Notes under the pieces: generated by a model
Told to the model about the DNA's origin: nothing
Seen by the model: the letters and a program-made list of their open reading frames with translations, nothing else
The model's database searches: none
In this document: in pieces, positions 50,201-63,180 of the stretch
Position numbering within the stretch: the first letter of the stretch is position 1
How the letters are laid out: every line of letters starts with the position of its first letter
Program-made: the position numbers and the translations under genes
Source of the DNA: Otis tarda
Lineage: Eukaryota; Chordata; Aves; Otidiformes; Otididae
Direction of reading: 5' to 3'
Length of the DNA: 64,000 nt
Assembly: GCA_026413225.1 (NCBI GenBank)
Contig: CM048553.1
Coordinates: forward strand, 140,562,690-140,626,689

Positions 50201-53068
50201 GAGTTTTTAGATAAATTATGCTCTTCTGCCAGCTATTGTGAAACTCTGAAATCCTACGCTTGCTTGTAAATAGATCACACTTACATGGAAGGAGATCTCT
50301 AAATGCACTGTGACTCATACAGCTTAAATATACAAGGATGGATCGTACACTGCACAGTGCTGGAGTGTCTTCCAGTATCACATATTCACCGACTCGTGGT
50401 AGGCAGTGTTACAAGGGAGCATTGGTAAGAGCACTGGGGGAGGAGAGCAGCTGTTTACCTGGCGGGTTTTGAGGACTAAAATCCAACCATCAGTTTACTT
50501 TCCTTTTCAATAACTACTAATTAGTCTAATAATTATCAACGGGACATTTTTAAAGCTTTAGAAGGTCTCATTTCACTCAGTAAGGAAGGAAAATACATGG
50601 CCATCCTTAGACCATTACACTGCAGGCTTATGAATCTGCTCATCGATGTGATACAGGACAGCTTTTCTTCTTTTGATTCTATATAGTTACAAATACTCAA
50701 AAATGAATTGCTTACAGGCTTGAAGTTAAGTGCATGCTAAGTGCTTTGCTGGACTGCTGCTTTGCTTAAGTGCTTTCCTACATTCTCAGCAGACTGTGGG
50801 CTCAAATCCTCATCTGTCTTCCCCATTACTTTGGTATTTAATCGCATAATCTATGTCTACATAACTCTGAAGGGTGATGGGCTCAGCAGCCTGTGCATCT
50901 CCAAGTCACTTGGCTGCTGCGGTGACCACTGGATGGTTGCTTCTGCAAGACTGCCTGTTGGCCAGTCATTGTGCGGCTGTGTTTGGACACATATTCCCAC
51001 GTCCCCAGGAGTGTGTGTGCAGGCCATACCTCCAACCGTGCCAAAGAGGGTAGGAGTAAGTGTGGCTGGTGCAGCCTCTCTTGATGAGGTCCCGAGACTG
51101 CTGTTACAAGACAGTGGAGATGTAGTCCAAGACACGTAAATCTTGATTCGAAGCTTGTTTGAGCTGGGAGTCAAGAATCTATCCATGGCCTTCTGAGCAT
51201 TTAGAGTCTCAGATGAGCTCCACTTGTCAAAAACAAAGACTTAAAGACAGCACTGACATGTTTTATAAATTTTTCACATTATTCCACAGTAACGAAAATT
51301 ATAAACATCCACGACATTACAGAACTGAAAGATTAGATTTTTGGAACATGACTCTTTGGCAAATTTGGTAAGGAAGTTGCCTGGAGCACTGAGTTGGGCT
51401 GATGAGTGTACTTGCAGGCTTGCGAGCCAGGATGGGGCAGCATCAGCAACGCTACAGGAAAAAACACATCTACCCTGGGATCCTGCTTTTGGCCCCATCC
51501 ATTGATCAGCACTTGCTTGAATGCTTCCTTTAACTGGGGCTCTGAAACAACACAAACCATTAGCTCTGAGGGAGGAAAGGAACTCCTGAGACTTCCACAG
51601 CCTGAATTTTGAGCAGCAAATGCTAACATCATTAATTGCTTCCAACCCAGCTAGCAAAGCCAGAGTGCTGCACAGACATGTGTGCATGAGCAGCTCACAT
51701 TGAACACATTTAGGAACGCTGGGGCAAGTCTACTTGGAAGGCCAGTAACGTTCACAAGGCAAGTCAGTCACTGCCAATTATTCGTTGTGCTATATTTCAG
51801 AACACGGTCCTTATGTTACAGATTTCGTGATCGCAGTCCCTGTTCAGAAAGATGTACAAGTGCAAGGCACTCTGCTTACAGGCTCTGACTCTGCACAGGG
51901 TTTCGGCATGTGAAAGACACCTATTTTCATTGGAAGAGACTTGCCAGCAGCAACTGTCAAATTTTGGCCCCATTAATTCTGTTTGTGAAAGGAAAATTTT
52001 AAATCTATTCTTTGACTTGGAAAACATCAGAGTATGAGTTTGTGATTCATGTGACCATTTGAGGAGACAAATTAATGAACCCTAGTAATATATTAGTCCA
52101 ATTGCCTTTTTTCTCCTATTGAAAAAAAAAAAAAAAGCTGTTCTAGAAAGAAATTAAGAAATGTTGTCTGCCCATTGAGCTGGCGCCTGCATTTCTTAAG
52201 TTACGAGGTGCATACATTATGAGCCTGGAGGGATGTGGAGTTTCAAATGCATTTCGATGCCTTCCACTCGCTTTGCCATTGAGATGTTTGCTGACAACCT
52301 AAAAGGGTGGAGGCACCTCTGCAGTTCTCTCTGGGGGTATTTAAGGTTTATTTTGTGTTTGTGTTGTATTCCAGGCTTGCAGCTGTGATTTTTCTACTGT
52401 CCTTTTGATATTATACTGGCCATGAGTTCATTTCCTTGCCCAAACTGGCTGAGGCCTGTTTGTAGCCATCCCTTTCCCTCACCACATGTCGCACCTGAAG
52501 AGGGATCCCACAGCCAGTGTCCCTGTGCCTCCTGAGTGGAACACTCACCCAGTAGCCCTACTTTCCCCTTGTCACAGGCAAGCATCCCCTCTGGCCGCAC
52601 CAGGACCATGCAGCCCAGGGGCCATGGAGATGGGCACTAGAGGTATTGCAATGTGCCCGAGAGGCCAGCAGGACCACCACCAGCTGTCACAGGGAGCCCC
52701 AGTACAGACATGTATTCATGTTTCCCCCAGGCCAGATGATGCACTGCTCATGGCCCACTGCTAGTGGAGGGGGCTGGTGTCCTCTGCCCAAGCTCATCCT
52801 CCAGGATCAGCTCCGCAGAGTCAGGCAAGCCTGCAATGAGTGTCTGGCTGTTTACATGCAAGGAAAGATCCAGGAGACTCTGTAACCTCAGCCTGTCCCC
52901 TCAGCCCTTTCTCAATCTCATATTTTTCAAGTCCCAAGGTCTTACACAAGCCCCAACACACAACACATTCACCAGGGCCAGTGTAAGAAGGAGCCAAACC
53001 CAAGTTTGGCTGGTTTTGGCTCCAGGCAGGGTCACAGCTGAAGCAGCTGCACCTTGGCCTACATCCAT

Positions 53069-53288
53069 ATCATGGAATCATAGAATGGTTTGGGTTGGAA
53101 GGGACCTTTAAAGGTCATCTAGTCCAACCCCTCTGCAAGGAGCAGGGACATCTCCGACTAGATCAGGTTGCTCAGAGTCGCATCCAACCTGGCCTTGAAT
53201 GTTTCCAGGGATGGGGCATCCACCACCTCTTTGGGCAACCTGGTCCAGTGTTCCACCACCCTCATTGCAAAAAATTCTTTTCCACTTA
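53069..53288 (-). mobile_element. CR1 LINE 3' tail, minus strand
   Basis: The plus strand reads ATCATGGAATCATAGAATGG, GGTTGGAAGGGACC, GGTCATCTAGTCCAACCCC and GGGCAACCTGGTCCAGTG, the reverse complement of the avian CR1 3' region. The 3' end (short ATTCTATGA-type repeats) is at 53069. It is inverted relative to the copy at 31155-31440 and belongs to a similar young subfamily. Confidence 0.95.
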
Positions 53289-55639
53289 GCATGGAGCTGC
53301 TCCATGAGTGTCCATAAATACAGATACTAGCTTAAAAACAGTGTACAAACACAGCCAAACTGCTTTTTTACCTGGGCTAGTCAGAATGCCCATGACAAGA
53401 TAGCTCGATAACTCAGGTTCCTGTATTGCTTTCCATTTGGTTTCTTGCTGCAGCATCTGAATTGCCCAAAGCTGTCAAACACTCAGAAGATATACCTTCA
53501 GAATAGAAATATTGAAATTAGTTTAAATAGGAAATTTTTAGCAGATCTGTCAATCCTTTCACTGTTTGTTTTGGGGTTTTTTGGGTCTGTCTTCTGAGGC
53601 ATTAAGATGCCTCACAGTGTGAGTTTTTCCTCTGCTGTCCTTCCTTTTTCAAACCAAATCTAAGATTCTCACTCAATTACTATTTTCTGCAGCTCTGAGG
53701 AAAAAAAAAAAACCAAAACCAGAAATATGATGAGACTTGTGTTAAAATCAGTGTTGGCAGCACTGCCTCATACATGGCAGAGAGTAACTTTGCCATTAGC
53801 CCAGAACATGGAACAACACAGTTTACTCACAGAATCACAGCCTGGTAGCCAATTGCCCCTCATTCTAGGCATTTATTATATTAGTAGGTAACTTCCCTTG
53901 GCAAGCTGATTGTCATATGGATGAGGCAAACAAACCTTCACTTCATGGGCTCCACAACTCATTTACACAGATAAACCATTAAGATGCATTGACATCAGGT
54001 AAGAACCTGTTGCAACCCCCTCCACGCCTCTCCCAGAACCCTCACATCACGTTCCCAGTTGAAGAAAAGCTCTCAGCACCGGAGTCCTTTAGCACAGAGC
54101 TGAGTTCTCAGAAGAGGTACCACATTGCTCTAAACGTATATAAATAGCATATTGTCATCATAAGGGTATCTCATCCTGTACAGAAGATGGCATTTAATGC
54201 TGAATTTTCACTGTCAACATCAGTTCTTTCAAACTTTTTATCGGGGGGGGATATTTTGAATTCCCCAGACTCTGCCAAGAGAAAGATAAATGACCCTGGT
54301 GTAAAATTTCTGTATTTTAATGGCACCCATTTTATATTCAGGGTTAGGAGTTAGAATAATCGAGTTAGTTTCATCTCTGTTTATAGCTCATTTCTGCTAA
54401 ATTTCCTCTCCTGCCTTTCCTGCAGTAATTCAGCATGGCAAGGCTTGGGCTGCAGATTCTACAGGAAAATAGTTAAATCAGAGTTAAAATTTGTTTCATG
54501 AAAAAGACACTCACAGTTCATACAAACCTATTTATTGATCCTATTTTCAAAAAGCTTCACCTGTGACCTAACTGAACTAAACTACAACACTCTAAGCTTT
54601 TGATGATATGGATTTTCCCAGATATTGCTTGCTGTCTGTTTCTAATTCATATGCATGTTCCTGATCTCTGACAACTGACTGGTTTGTTTTTAATATCATT
54701 GCTGCACATGAGCAATAAAGGGTGACACTTCTTCAGAAACCCACAAACAATAGCAATAAGCTTCTTTAGTTACAAAGAAGAAGAGCAGAGCCCTGCCATC
54801 AAGGAGAAATCATCAAATCTGGGGGAGAAGTTGCAAAGAGCAGAAAAGGGTCTTAACTTGATTTGCAACCCACATACATTTTTTCTGGCCACTGAAAGGT
54901 TTGGTGCAATTGCCAGCCAAGTACTACACAGCAAATGCCAGCTTCACTGGTGCTATCAGAGCTGCTCTGGCACTCTGAAGTTAACCTAAAGCTGGCTTAT
55001 GTAGCCAGATGTAGTTTTTCCAATTGCAGAGGATCATTGTGGAAGGATGGAGAAGATCACCAAATGGACACATATGGGGCTACCACAGCCCATCTAAAGC
55101 TCTCTGGCTTCTGGGGGAGCAGAGGGCATTTCACAGGGGAGAATCACAGTGGACTTTCACAAAAGGCAACCACAGATGAGAAAGCACCATCCTGGGGCTA
55201 AACAGGCACTCAGGGGACAACACTAGGCTGGCCTAAAAGCCCATAACTGAAATGAATGTTAATAAAAGCCTCCTCCCCAGGCACCATCTCTCCAGCCTGC
55301 TGAAGTGGAGTGGGACAAGCAGCAGGAGCATGGTGGTGGGTGCAGCCACTCTCGAACAGCCACGGAGGGAGAAATCAAGCCCTCATTAAGCTCTGGGAAC
55401 TGCTGGTGACTGTGAGCTCATGGCTGGGATGACACCACCAAGATACACACTGAGCAGTTATTCTCTCTAAAGAGTGAGAGGACATTACATTTTAAATTTC
55501 TAGATCTGATCAAGGTTTATTCAGCAAGTTCACAAGAATACATAGGTAAAGAGCAGCTCTTTTCCAACAACTCCACCTTATTTTTCATCACATATTCTGC
55601 TGGTAAAGGCAATCTGTATAAATAACACACTTTCACCTT
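53289..55639. other. Intergenic, nothing recognised
   Basis: AT-rich unique DNA with a G8 run at 54243-54250 and an A12 run near 53700. The frame at 54935-55201 has no splice or family support. Confidence 0.5.
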
Positions 55640-56583
55640 GGCAAGGTACTAGACCTAGTGTTACACAATGCTCTAATGATAGCCTTAGAAAATATCAATA
55701 AAGTGAACACTAAGCTGATGAGGAACCGACATATCATAGTGACAGCCATTATCAAATCAGGCTGGCTTTATTAAGGCTCTCAGGCCAGGTGCTGAGCCTG
55801 GTACTGTTTGATGTCTTCACAGGTGATCTGGAAGCATAAAATCATTGCTAATAAGACATGGGGTTACAGAAAGGTAAATAATTGTGCAGGCGCTACAGTT
55901 ATGCAAGACTGAGACTCTGCACTCATTCTATCTAAATACCCTTTAATACAGGTAAATTCTACGTTATATACTGCTGAACAAGGAATGGAGACCAAACCTT
56001 TGCAGGGAGGAGGGATTCTAGCCTGGGATGAGTGACTCAGACTAGGTCCCAGTAAACAAATACCTTACCAGAAATTCCCAGTGCAATATTGTAGAGGAAT
56101 TGATGGTGAGCAAAACTAACTAAAGTCTGACACTGAGTATGGGCACTGAAACCACAGTACTGTGCATCATCAGCATTCTCTTTCTCAAGTTTTTTAGAAG
56201 GCTTCTGGGAAAATGAAGAAGATGCAAAGACACATCAAAATATTGGAGGAGCCAGAGAAAACACCTTATATTGGGAGACTTAAAGAGATCAGCCTGATTA
56301 AAAAAAAAAAAAAAGAAGAAGAAGAAGACAAAGAACTAATTTACAAGCACCTAATGGGAGAAAATACCCAATCTGAAGGGGCACTTCATAGAGAAAAGCA
56401 TAAGGAGAACCATGGATGGGAGATGAAGCCAAATAAAGTCTCTTTGTGCAAGCTAAATTTCAGTAAAAATCCCTAGTTGTTCGACTCAGAAGCAATGAGA
56501 AGTAATTGAAAAGCTGGAGATGCACAGGAGGTCAGACTCAGTTGGTAGTCCCTTCTGAGCTTAAAAATCCCTGCATCTATGAA
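55640..56583 (+). pseudogene. Ancient CR1 LINE 3' part
   Basis: At 55786-55836 the plus-strand frame reads QVLSLVLFDVFTGDLEA, which matches the CR1 reverse transcriptase stretch GSVLGPVLFNIFINDLD. Further on come GAGACTTAAAGAGATCAGCC, ACAAGCACCTAATGGGAG, AGGAGGTCAGACTCAG and CCCTTCTGAGCTTAAAAATC, then ATCTATGAA at the end. This is the 3' region of an old amniote CR1, heavily mutated with many stops. An A15(GAA)5 stretch at 56300-56330 has grown inside it. The left edge is uncertain. Confidence 0.85.
56300..56330. repeat. A-run plus (GAA)n
   Basis: Fifteen A followed by about five GAA units, inside the ancient CR1 copy. Confidence 0.85.
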
Positions 56584-59500
56584 CTGCACTGCTAAAAAAA
56601 TTGCCTCATCGCTTAACAAGTGTAATGGGCAGAGAAATGTTCTTGGAATGGATAACTGTAAGTTTTGATTGGCCAGTGATACATATCACTTAATGAAATC
56701 TAAAATGAGGTGACAGATACCATCAAAAACATCACTGATAGAAATTGTTTAGATGTTTGTTGTAAGCCTCTGTTGTTATGCTTCTTTGTTCGTACATTCT
56801 CCAAAAGATTTCTTGGCCTGTAGAGGTGATTATGTGCCCTATTATACGGATGGGAAGAAAGCACCCTTTTCATGTAGATGATGCAGACCATATTGATTAT
56901 AGTAGCCAATTTATTAGAGAAGCAAGTTCCAAATGCATACAATTTAGTTGCTTGGGGATTATAGTCAGTTGCAATTTTTCTGCTAATTTAAGTTACTGTA
57001 GAAATAAAAATATTTCCATGTTGATTTTATTTCAAGAGCAATGAGAGTGCATGCCTAGTGCACAGCTTTATTTGACAGAGAAACTTGCATCTGTATTATA
57101 TCACTGACAGCTAGAGCATTTGCCTGCAGAATACTATGGAAAGGTCATGATTACCAGGAGAAACATAAATATGTATGCACTTACTAGCTTATTTGACTTG
57201 GAAGCTTACAGCTAGATATAGCTGAACAGAATATTGCCATAGGTAGGAATATTTCTGAGAGGGGTATAATCAACTTGTAATTTTTAAAGAAAACTATGAA
57301 CGTGTAAGCAATCTACTGTTCTTACCTTCAATTGCTTGTTGGTCTGTGTTATATTATTTTAAGCAGCAGCTGTCTATTACAAGATTTGTGAAGGTCCTGC
57401 TAATTCTGAAAAAGCAGGTTTCATGTCAACAGATTGAATAGTAATACTGTGTTGAAGACTTTGCTTCCCACTCTGATCTGTTTTAATTCCTCAGGAAAAG
57501 AACGTGTTCTTGTTTGTAGGTATCTCATGCATGTCTCTTCCCTCGGCGGATAATAACAAATACTTCCCCAAAGCTGGTTTCGTCAGAAAATGTAGCAGCA
57601 ATTGCACTGAAAGACTCAAGCTCCAGAGAGGGGAAAAGTTCACCTCCCTTGGTAAAGCTCAGCATGCCTTTGAAATCATCCAGGCTCCCAGCTCTAACTG
57701 CCTTTTCTCTCCCCCACATCACAAAAATAGCCTTCGAGTTCAGAATGATCACATACTCATCTTACATAAAATGCACAGGTTCCCAGAGAAGCTTGTGTCC
57801 TATTTGCTGAAGCGTTTACAGAATTATTTCAATGCCTGCACATGACAGAAAGAAATCAGGGCTTATGCTACTGTTTTAGAACTAATGCATGGGCTGGTAA
57901 TGATGAAAAACATAATGTCAGAAATAATAATAATGGGAATAGCACTTTTGCTGATGGACCACCAGAAATAAGACTGACAAAAAGAATCCTTGTTTCAAAA
58001 GGAAGCTGGAATTCTCATTATTGTGTCTCTATTTCCTGCCACGCCTGGACTTAACACTATGTTTGAGGCCCAAATTACTTGCCATGTAGACAGGTTGCAC
58101 AGGTGCTCAGGTGTGAGTTTTACGTGGTCAATGGAAAGCACTTGGATCTGTTCTGCCTTTGAATGTATGGATGGCACAGGCACATGAATGCTTGAACCAG
58201 TTCCACTACCATACATTTACGCCATCAGTCCTGGCAGTGGCATCCCACAGCTGATGTCAGGCAGAAGGGTCTGCTGCAGAGGGCTTTTCATGCAGGTTTG
58301 ACACAATGTGCGTTGGACACTTGCTGGGGAATCCCTATGACAGTCACTGGGGCTGCAGCAGGGGCTGAAGGACTGTAAGGAACTTCTCCTCTCAGCTTTG
58401 CAGAGAAAGTTAGAGGAAAATCCAAATTCATCATTTTCTGTCGAGCTTGCCAGCTCCCTGATAGCTCCCCAGCAAGCTGAAAATGGCCAGTGCTGATGGT
58501 TAAAAGCTGAAGTCACACATTTTCCTCATCTCGATATAGGTGGTGAAGAGGACAAGCCATGGTCAAAGATAAGACCTGAGTCTTTATACATTCATTTTAT
58601 ACTTTTTGGGTCTCTACTTCCACATATGTACCAAGACAGTGGAGTATCTCCCTTTACACCTGGTGCAGTGGGTGCTGAGCAGTCCCAGGTCTACTCCTCA
58701 CCCCAGTCCCTGGCTTACAGGACTCACAGCCCCAGTGCCACCTCCCTGGGCCTGCTTATGTGAACAAAGGAGTTTCTGTGCAGCTCACCTTGCTCCTTTG
58801 CTGGCCCACCTGAGCTTCTGGTGTTAGGTCTCCTGCAGATCCACCAGCTCCCACTCTGGCTTCTGGAGTTACTGGGTACATCCCTATTGCTAACACCAAG
58901 GTGCATTCTTCTCAGGCCGAGGGCAGGTGGCCACATGAGCACAGGATTTCTCACTGAATTAGACTTCCCAACCTAATGCCTTCCTTTAGGCAGGACCTGG
59001 TCTCTCTAGCAAAGGTGGTCCTGCAAAGTACCCTGTGCCTAGTGCACTGCTGGTCATTCAGCTGCGTGGAGGTGGAGGAATCCCTTCCCCAGAGCAGTTT
59101 TCTTCTCCTCTGCCTGGCCTGGGTGGATGGCTAAGCTTAACTCTCTGTACAGTGCTCTGAAGGACACTCCTCCATCAGAAGATCCTCTTGTCTTCATTCA
59201 GACCTTGCTTTTATTCATAAATACCTTTTTGAGACCATCTCTAAAACAGGAGCTGGCTCAGCTTTCTGTCTTGGAGGAGCTGGGTTGCCCCAAGAGGTGA
59301 CAGTCTTACTGTGCTCCCTGGACAGCAAGCATCTCAACTGAGAGCCGGGTGCTGCTCCATGGCTCCTGGCCCCATCCTCCCTAGGGAACCAGTGCAGAGC
59401 CTGGAGGATGCACAGTGCTGAGGGGCAGCACGCGTTTAGTAGCACACTGTATGGCTGCGGCTCACTGCCCAAGGCAGCCAAAAGGCAACCCAACACAGGG

Positions 59501-62500
59501 AAGTGGTCTACATCTCACCTGCCTTCATTTGAAGACACTGCTCTGGGCTGCAGCCTAAGTAAAATGTCTTAACCGTAGGTTTTTCAGGATTAGGACATCC
59601 TGGTTCAGCTTATCCTACTGGCCCTCTGTACCAGGCAGCTCAAAGCCAGCAGCCTCCATCCAACCTGTCTGTCTCTGAGGAAGTTTACCTTTCTTGCACC
59701 TTTTCCCATGGAACTAAGATGTCTCTACCATTAGACAGTTACTGAGCTGAGGTGTTTGGGAACCACATTTTGTGCTCTGGCTCCTACAGATATATGCAGA
59801 CAGGACCTGTGTATTCAAATCCTCTGGAGAATCCAGTCCCAGAACTAAGTCTCCTTGCTGGCTTTTCTGGAAACCAGGTGATTTTCCAGCTCCAACTGAA
59901 ATCTAATACCTTTGAGAGGCAGTTGATTAGTCACAGACGGGGACTAAACATAACTCCCACCTGTTGAAAAGATCATCTTTTTTTTTTTCCTATTTTTCCA
60001 AAAGAAGGAAGTTCCCAAGAACCTAATAGCCAATGTGATTTGCCTTAAATGCGACACATTGAAGTCCCCCTTAATTTAACTGGGAGAGACAGTATCCTGC
60101 TATCAATGCCCTACTGTGGTTCAGGGATTGATCCTAGTAAGTCCTAGCAGGGGGCTATTTAATCAGCAGAGCTCAAGCTCAGAGTTTGCAAACAGACCTT
60201 GAAACAACAACAAAAAAAAAAAAGTAGAAGTGGGTTAGACTGAGCAGGAGGCCTGGCATTCCTTAACACAGAGGCAATTTGTTTCCATAACTTCTGTAGC
60301 TACAGCCTCTCACCCCTGGGCACACAAGCACTAATCAATCTGCAGGGAATCATTAGCTTAAAACTATTACCAGCAGATTTCTTTCAGGTCTCAGGAGTGC
60401 TGGGGACTGCAAAGCTTATCATTTGGCATTCACTGCATCCTTAACCTTTCCGAGGCAGCTAGAGAGAGCAGAAACCAACAGAGAGCCTTTCAAAAATCTT
60501 TTAATAGCTGCTTTCTCCGTTTGTGTTTATAGTGACCGTAGCTGTTGCAAAAAGCTTTCTAAAGCACTCCAGGCCTCCCTGGAGCAAAGACTGGCTGGTG
60601 CTGGGCATTGTAATAGCAGCACATTGTTTCACAGGTGCAAAGTCACTCTAAACCCTTCCCTTTCCCTCTCTCTGGAGACCAGAGCTGGCCATAACTTTCC
60701 GCACCAAGCCGTCCAAGTCTGGTGTCATTACTGCAGATGTGGTTTCGGCACAGTGCATGGGGCTGGGAATTGCACTGGCAGTTCACTCATGATGTGTCTC
60801 TGCGCTGGGGACTTTCTCATTAGAATCACCGTGTTGGCTGAGGAGTAACATTTTAATGACATTTGCAGATGTCATTCAAACCGTGGGTGGCTTTGCCCAT
60901 TTAAACACAGCACTTAGGCTACGTGGCTTGGTGCAATCGATGCTTTGTGCCTTTATAAGCATGGTCCTTGAGAACATTTTTCACTTGTGAACAGAAAAGT
61001 CCAGATGCTCCATAGCAGCTGAGACTACTTAGTAAAACTGAGGAGCAGGGACTAGTAAGTGGCTTCTAATCTCCTGTTGTACTCTGGCTTCAAACTGATT
61101 TGGAGGAGCTTAATATCATTTAATACTTTTAGCTCGTAAAGGATTAACTGGAAGATAAAGCACTCCACCCATCCCCTTACCCTAATACACTTATTCCTGC
61201 TACGGGATTAGGTGGAGAATAAAGCTGAAAATCTTCTCCCTAAAAGTAATGGAAATGTGATTTTTCTGCACTGTTATTTCCATGTAATTCAAGAACCAAG
61301 ATCTCTGTGCAACATCTATGCTATCTGTGCCAAAGAGCAAAAATTCCTGATTTCCTCATTCCTCAGTCAGTGGATCTACAGCTACAGCTGTCTTGGCTAC
61401 GTGCTTTTTACTAAAGACTGACAAAATCACCAGTAACCTTCATTCACAAAAGCCGTGTCTTCAGACTGTAGCCCTTGTCATTTGATGCATCCTTACAGAA
61501 AGCATATGGCTCTACAATGAGCCTTCTCTTAGGGCCAAGAGATCCAGATCTCATTCATAATAACCGGTATCTCCAAGAATGAACCCACCCGTGCATTCAG
61601 TGGTGCAAGGCAAGGTAAGGAAACGCTCTTTTCACCCACCTCCACGCCTGTGCATCCCAGCAGCTTCCTTGCCCAATATACCCAAGTGTTTCACAAGGTG
61701 ACCAGTCCACTGCCTGTCCTCTTCACATGGCTGCAGAGGAAAAGGCATAAAACCTGATGTACTAGACCTGCTCACTGCTGGCCTGACTGCCTGGCGATAG
61801 AGCAGTGATGGAGGGTGAGAGTGCCTATGCTTGTCTGCTTCTCTCTGAGCAACTTTAAAAATTATATCCTGGTCCCAACAATCCAGACATAAGGAAAATG
61901 TATTGTTGGCTGTGAGTTAAGTTACCACACTAGAGTTTCGACAGGCACTTCTTGTTTCACCCAGAAGCACCCAGTCAGTTGCTGTCTTTATGGGAATGAT
62001 GCGGAGTTGACTTCAATGTCACAATCTGTCTTGCTGACATGACTGCTAGACATCAAGCCTTTGGGAAGAGTCCAACAGAAGACCTTTGGTATTTCCCTTG
62101 GAAACCATCCTTCTGTCTTGGTCAGTACTGATCAATCAGTAACCATGGTTTTTACTTTCTTGTAGTTTTTTGCATTCATGCACTCCTTCACATTCTCCTG
62201 CTTTTTTTTTTTTCTGTGTTTTACTTCAAAAATATTATTTTTATCATGGATTTCTGATGCTGCTTTATATCCATTAAGATTTACTGTCAGAGAAACAGAG
62301 CCCCTGACCCAGGCCTTCTGAGTGCTGTCACTGGGGCACGATGAGCCCCATGGGGCAGAGGTGGCACCCAGCAAGGTGAGTCAATAGAAAGCCTCTCCAG
62401 AGCAGCTTCCAGGCTGAGGGGGAGGTATATGACTTATTATGGGATGTTTAGAAGGACCAAAGATAGGGAAATGGGATGAATCAAGATTGTTTTGGAGGAA

Positions 62501-62669
62501 CAAGCATTGGAAAAGAGAGGAATAAGGAAATGAAAGAGGCTAGTTGCATATATACAGGCAGCTGCTCAGTATGTTTGCTGGGCCATGCACTGCACCTGAT
62601 CAGTGCAAGCTGTCCTCTCTTCTCTTTAAACTCCATCTCTACTTTCCTGAGCGAGGGGACTCTTTTCTG
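56584..62669. other. Intergenic, no proven gene
   Basis: Unique DNA. A protein-like minus-strand frame lies at 57749-57525, and the stretch 60250-60900 has the mixed composition and TF-like motifs often seen in conserved noncoding elements, including a palindrome at 60855-60876. GC-richer DNA at 58620-59480 contains only chance frames. Confidence 0.5.
60855..60876. promoter_or_regulatory. Perfect 8-bp palindrome with paired TGACAT sites
   Basis: AATGACAT, six bases, then ATGTCATT. Each arm holds a TGACA core of the MEIS/PBX/TGIF (TALE homeodomain) type. It stands at the end of a stretch with conserved-element-like composition. Binding is inferred from the motif only. Confidence 0.3.
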
Positions 62670-63180
62670 AATGCATGAGTGTGTATGGAGGTCTAAGTGC
62701 CAGCAACTGGATTGGGACCATGAGTTATAAGGGCCCATGTTGCAGCAACTGGAGCAAATGAGGATTTGTATGACAGTGTATCATTGCCAGCAAATATCAA
62801 GCTGGAGTAGTCAACTAATAGAAATGGCCTGGAAGCTGAGTATTGGAGTAGCCATAAGCCTGGGCTGGGTATGTGCCTGAGATCACCCGAGGAACTGGCT
62901 ACTGGAGGCACCAAGAGATCCAGGTTGACTACTGGAGACGGTGAGGTCTCAGGGTAAACTGGGACCTGTGTTGTGTGCGTGCAAGTGCACATGTGTGTGT
63001 GAGTGTCTCTGTGCATGAAGCAACTGGAGACAAGAGGATGCAAGAGCTATTTGCTGGGTAGGCTTGGTGTCTGACCTTACAGGGGATCCATAGCTGTGCC
63101 GCAGGGGACTTGGAGGCACGTCTGTGTGGCTATGAGTGATGGAGTTCGTAGCAACTGGAGATCGGCCTTTGCGCCAAACT
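62670..63180 (+). repeat. Degenerate minisatellite with AGCAACTGGA core
   Basis: The core GCAACTGGA recurs at 62703, 62745, 63020 and 63151, with weaker copies (GGAACTGG 62891, CTACTGGAG 62899 and 62929). Several copies are preceded by a GTGTGTG/GTGAG stretch, for example near 62675, 62990 and 63123. Units are unequal and diverged, so this is an old array or a partly duplicated repeat rather than an active satellite. Confidence 0.6.
62966..63010 (+). repeat. GT-rich microsatellite
   Basis: Interrupted GT repeats (GTGTTGTGTGCGTGC, ATGTGTGTGTGAGTGTC) inside the degenerate minisatellite. Confidence 0.7.

Larger units (their letters stand above)
41801..53068. other. Intergenic, no proven gene
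   Basis: Unique DNA with long chance frames at 41744-42268 (+) and 42159-42701 (-), a 14-base duplication at 42354-42381, a 58-base pyrimidine tract at 44161-44217 and a GC-richer patch at 46370-46690. A plus-strand frame at 47930-48049 ends in a consensus donor and is treated as a candidate. No recognised transposon beyond the old CR1 at the left end. Confidence 0.5.
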
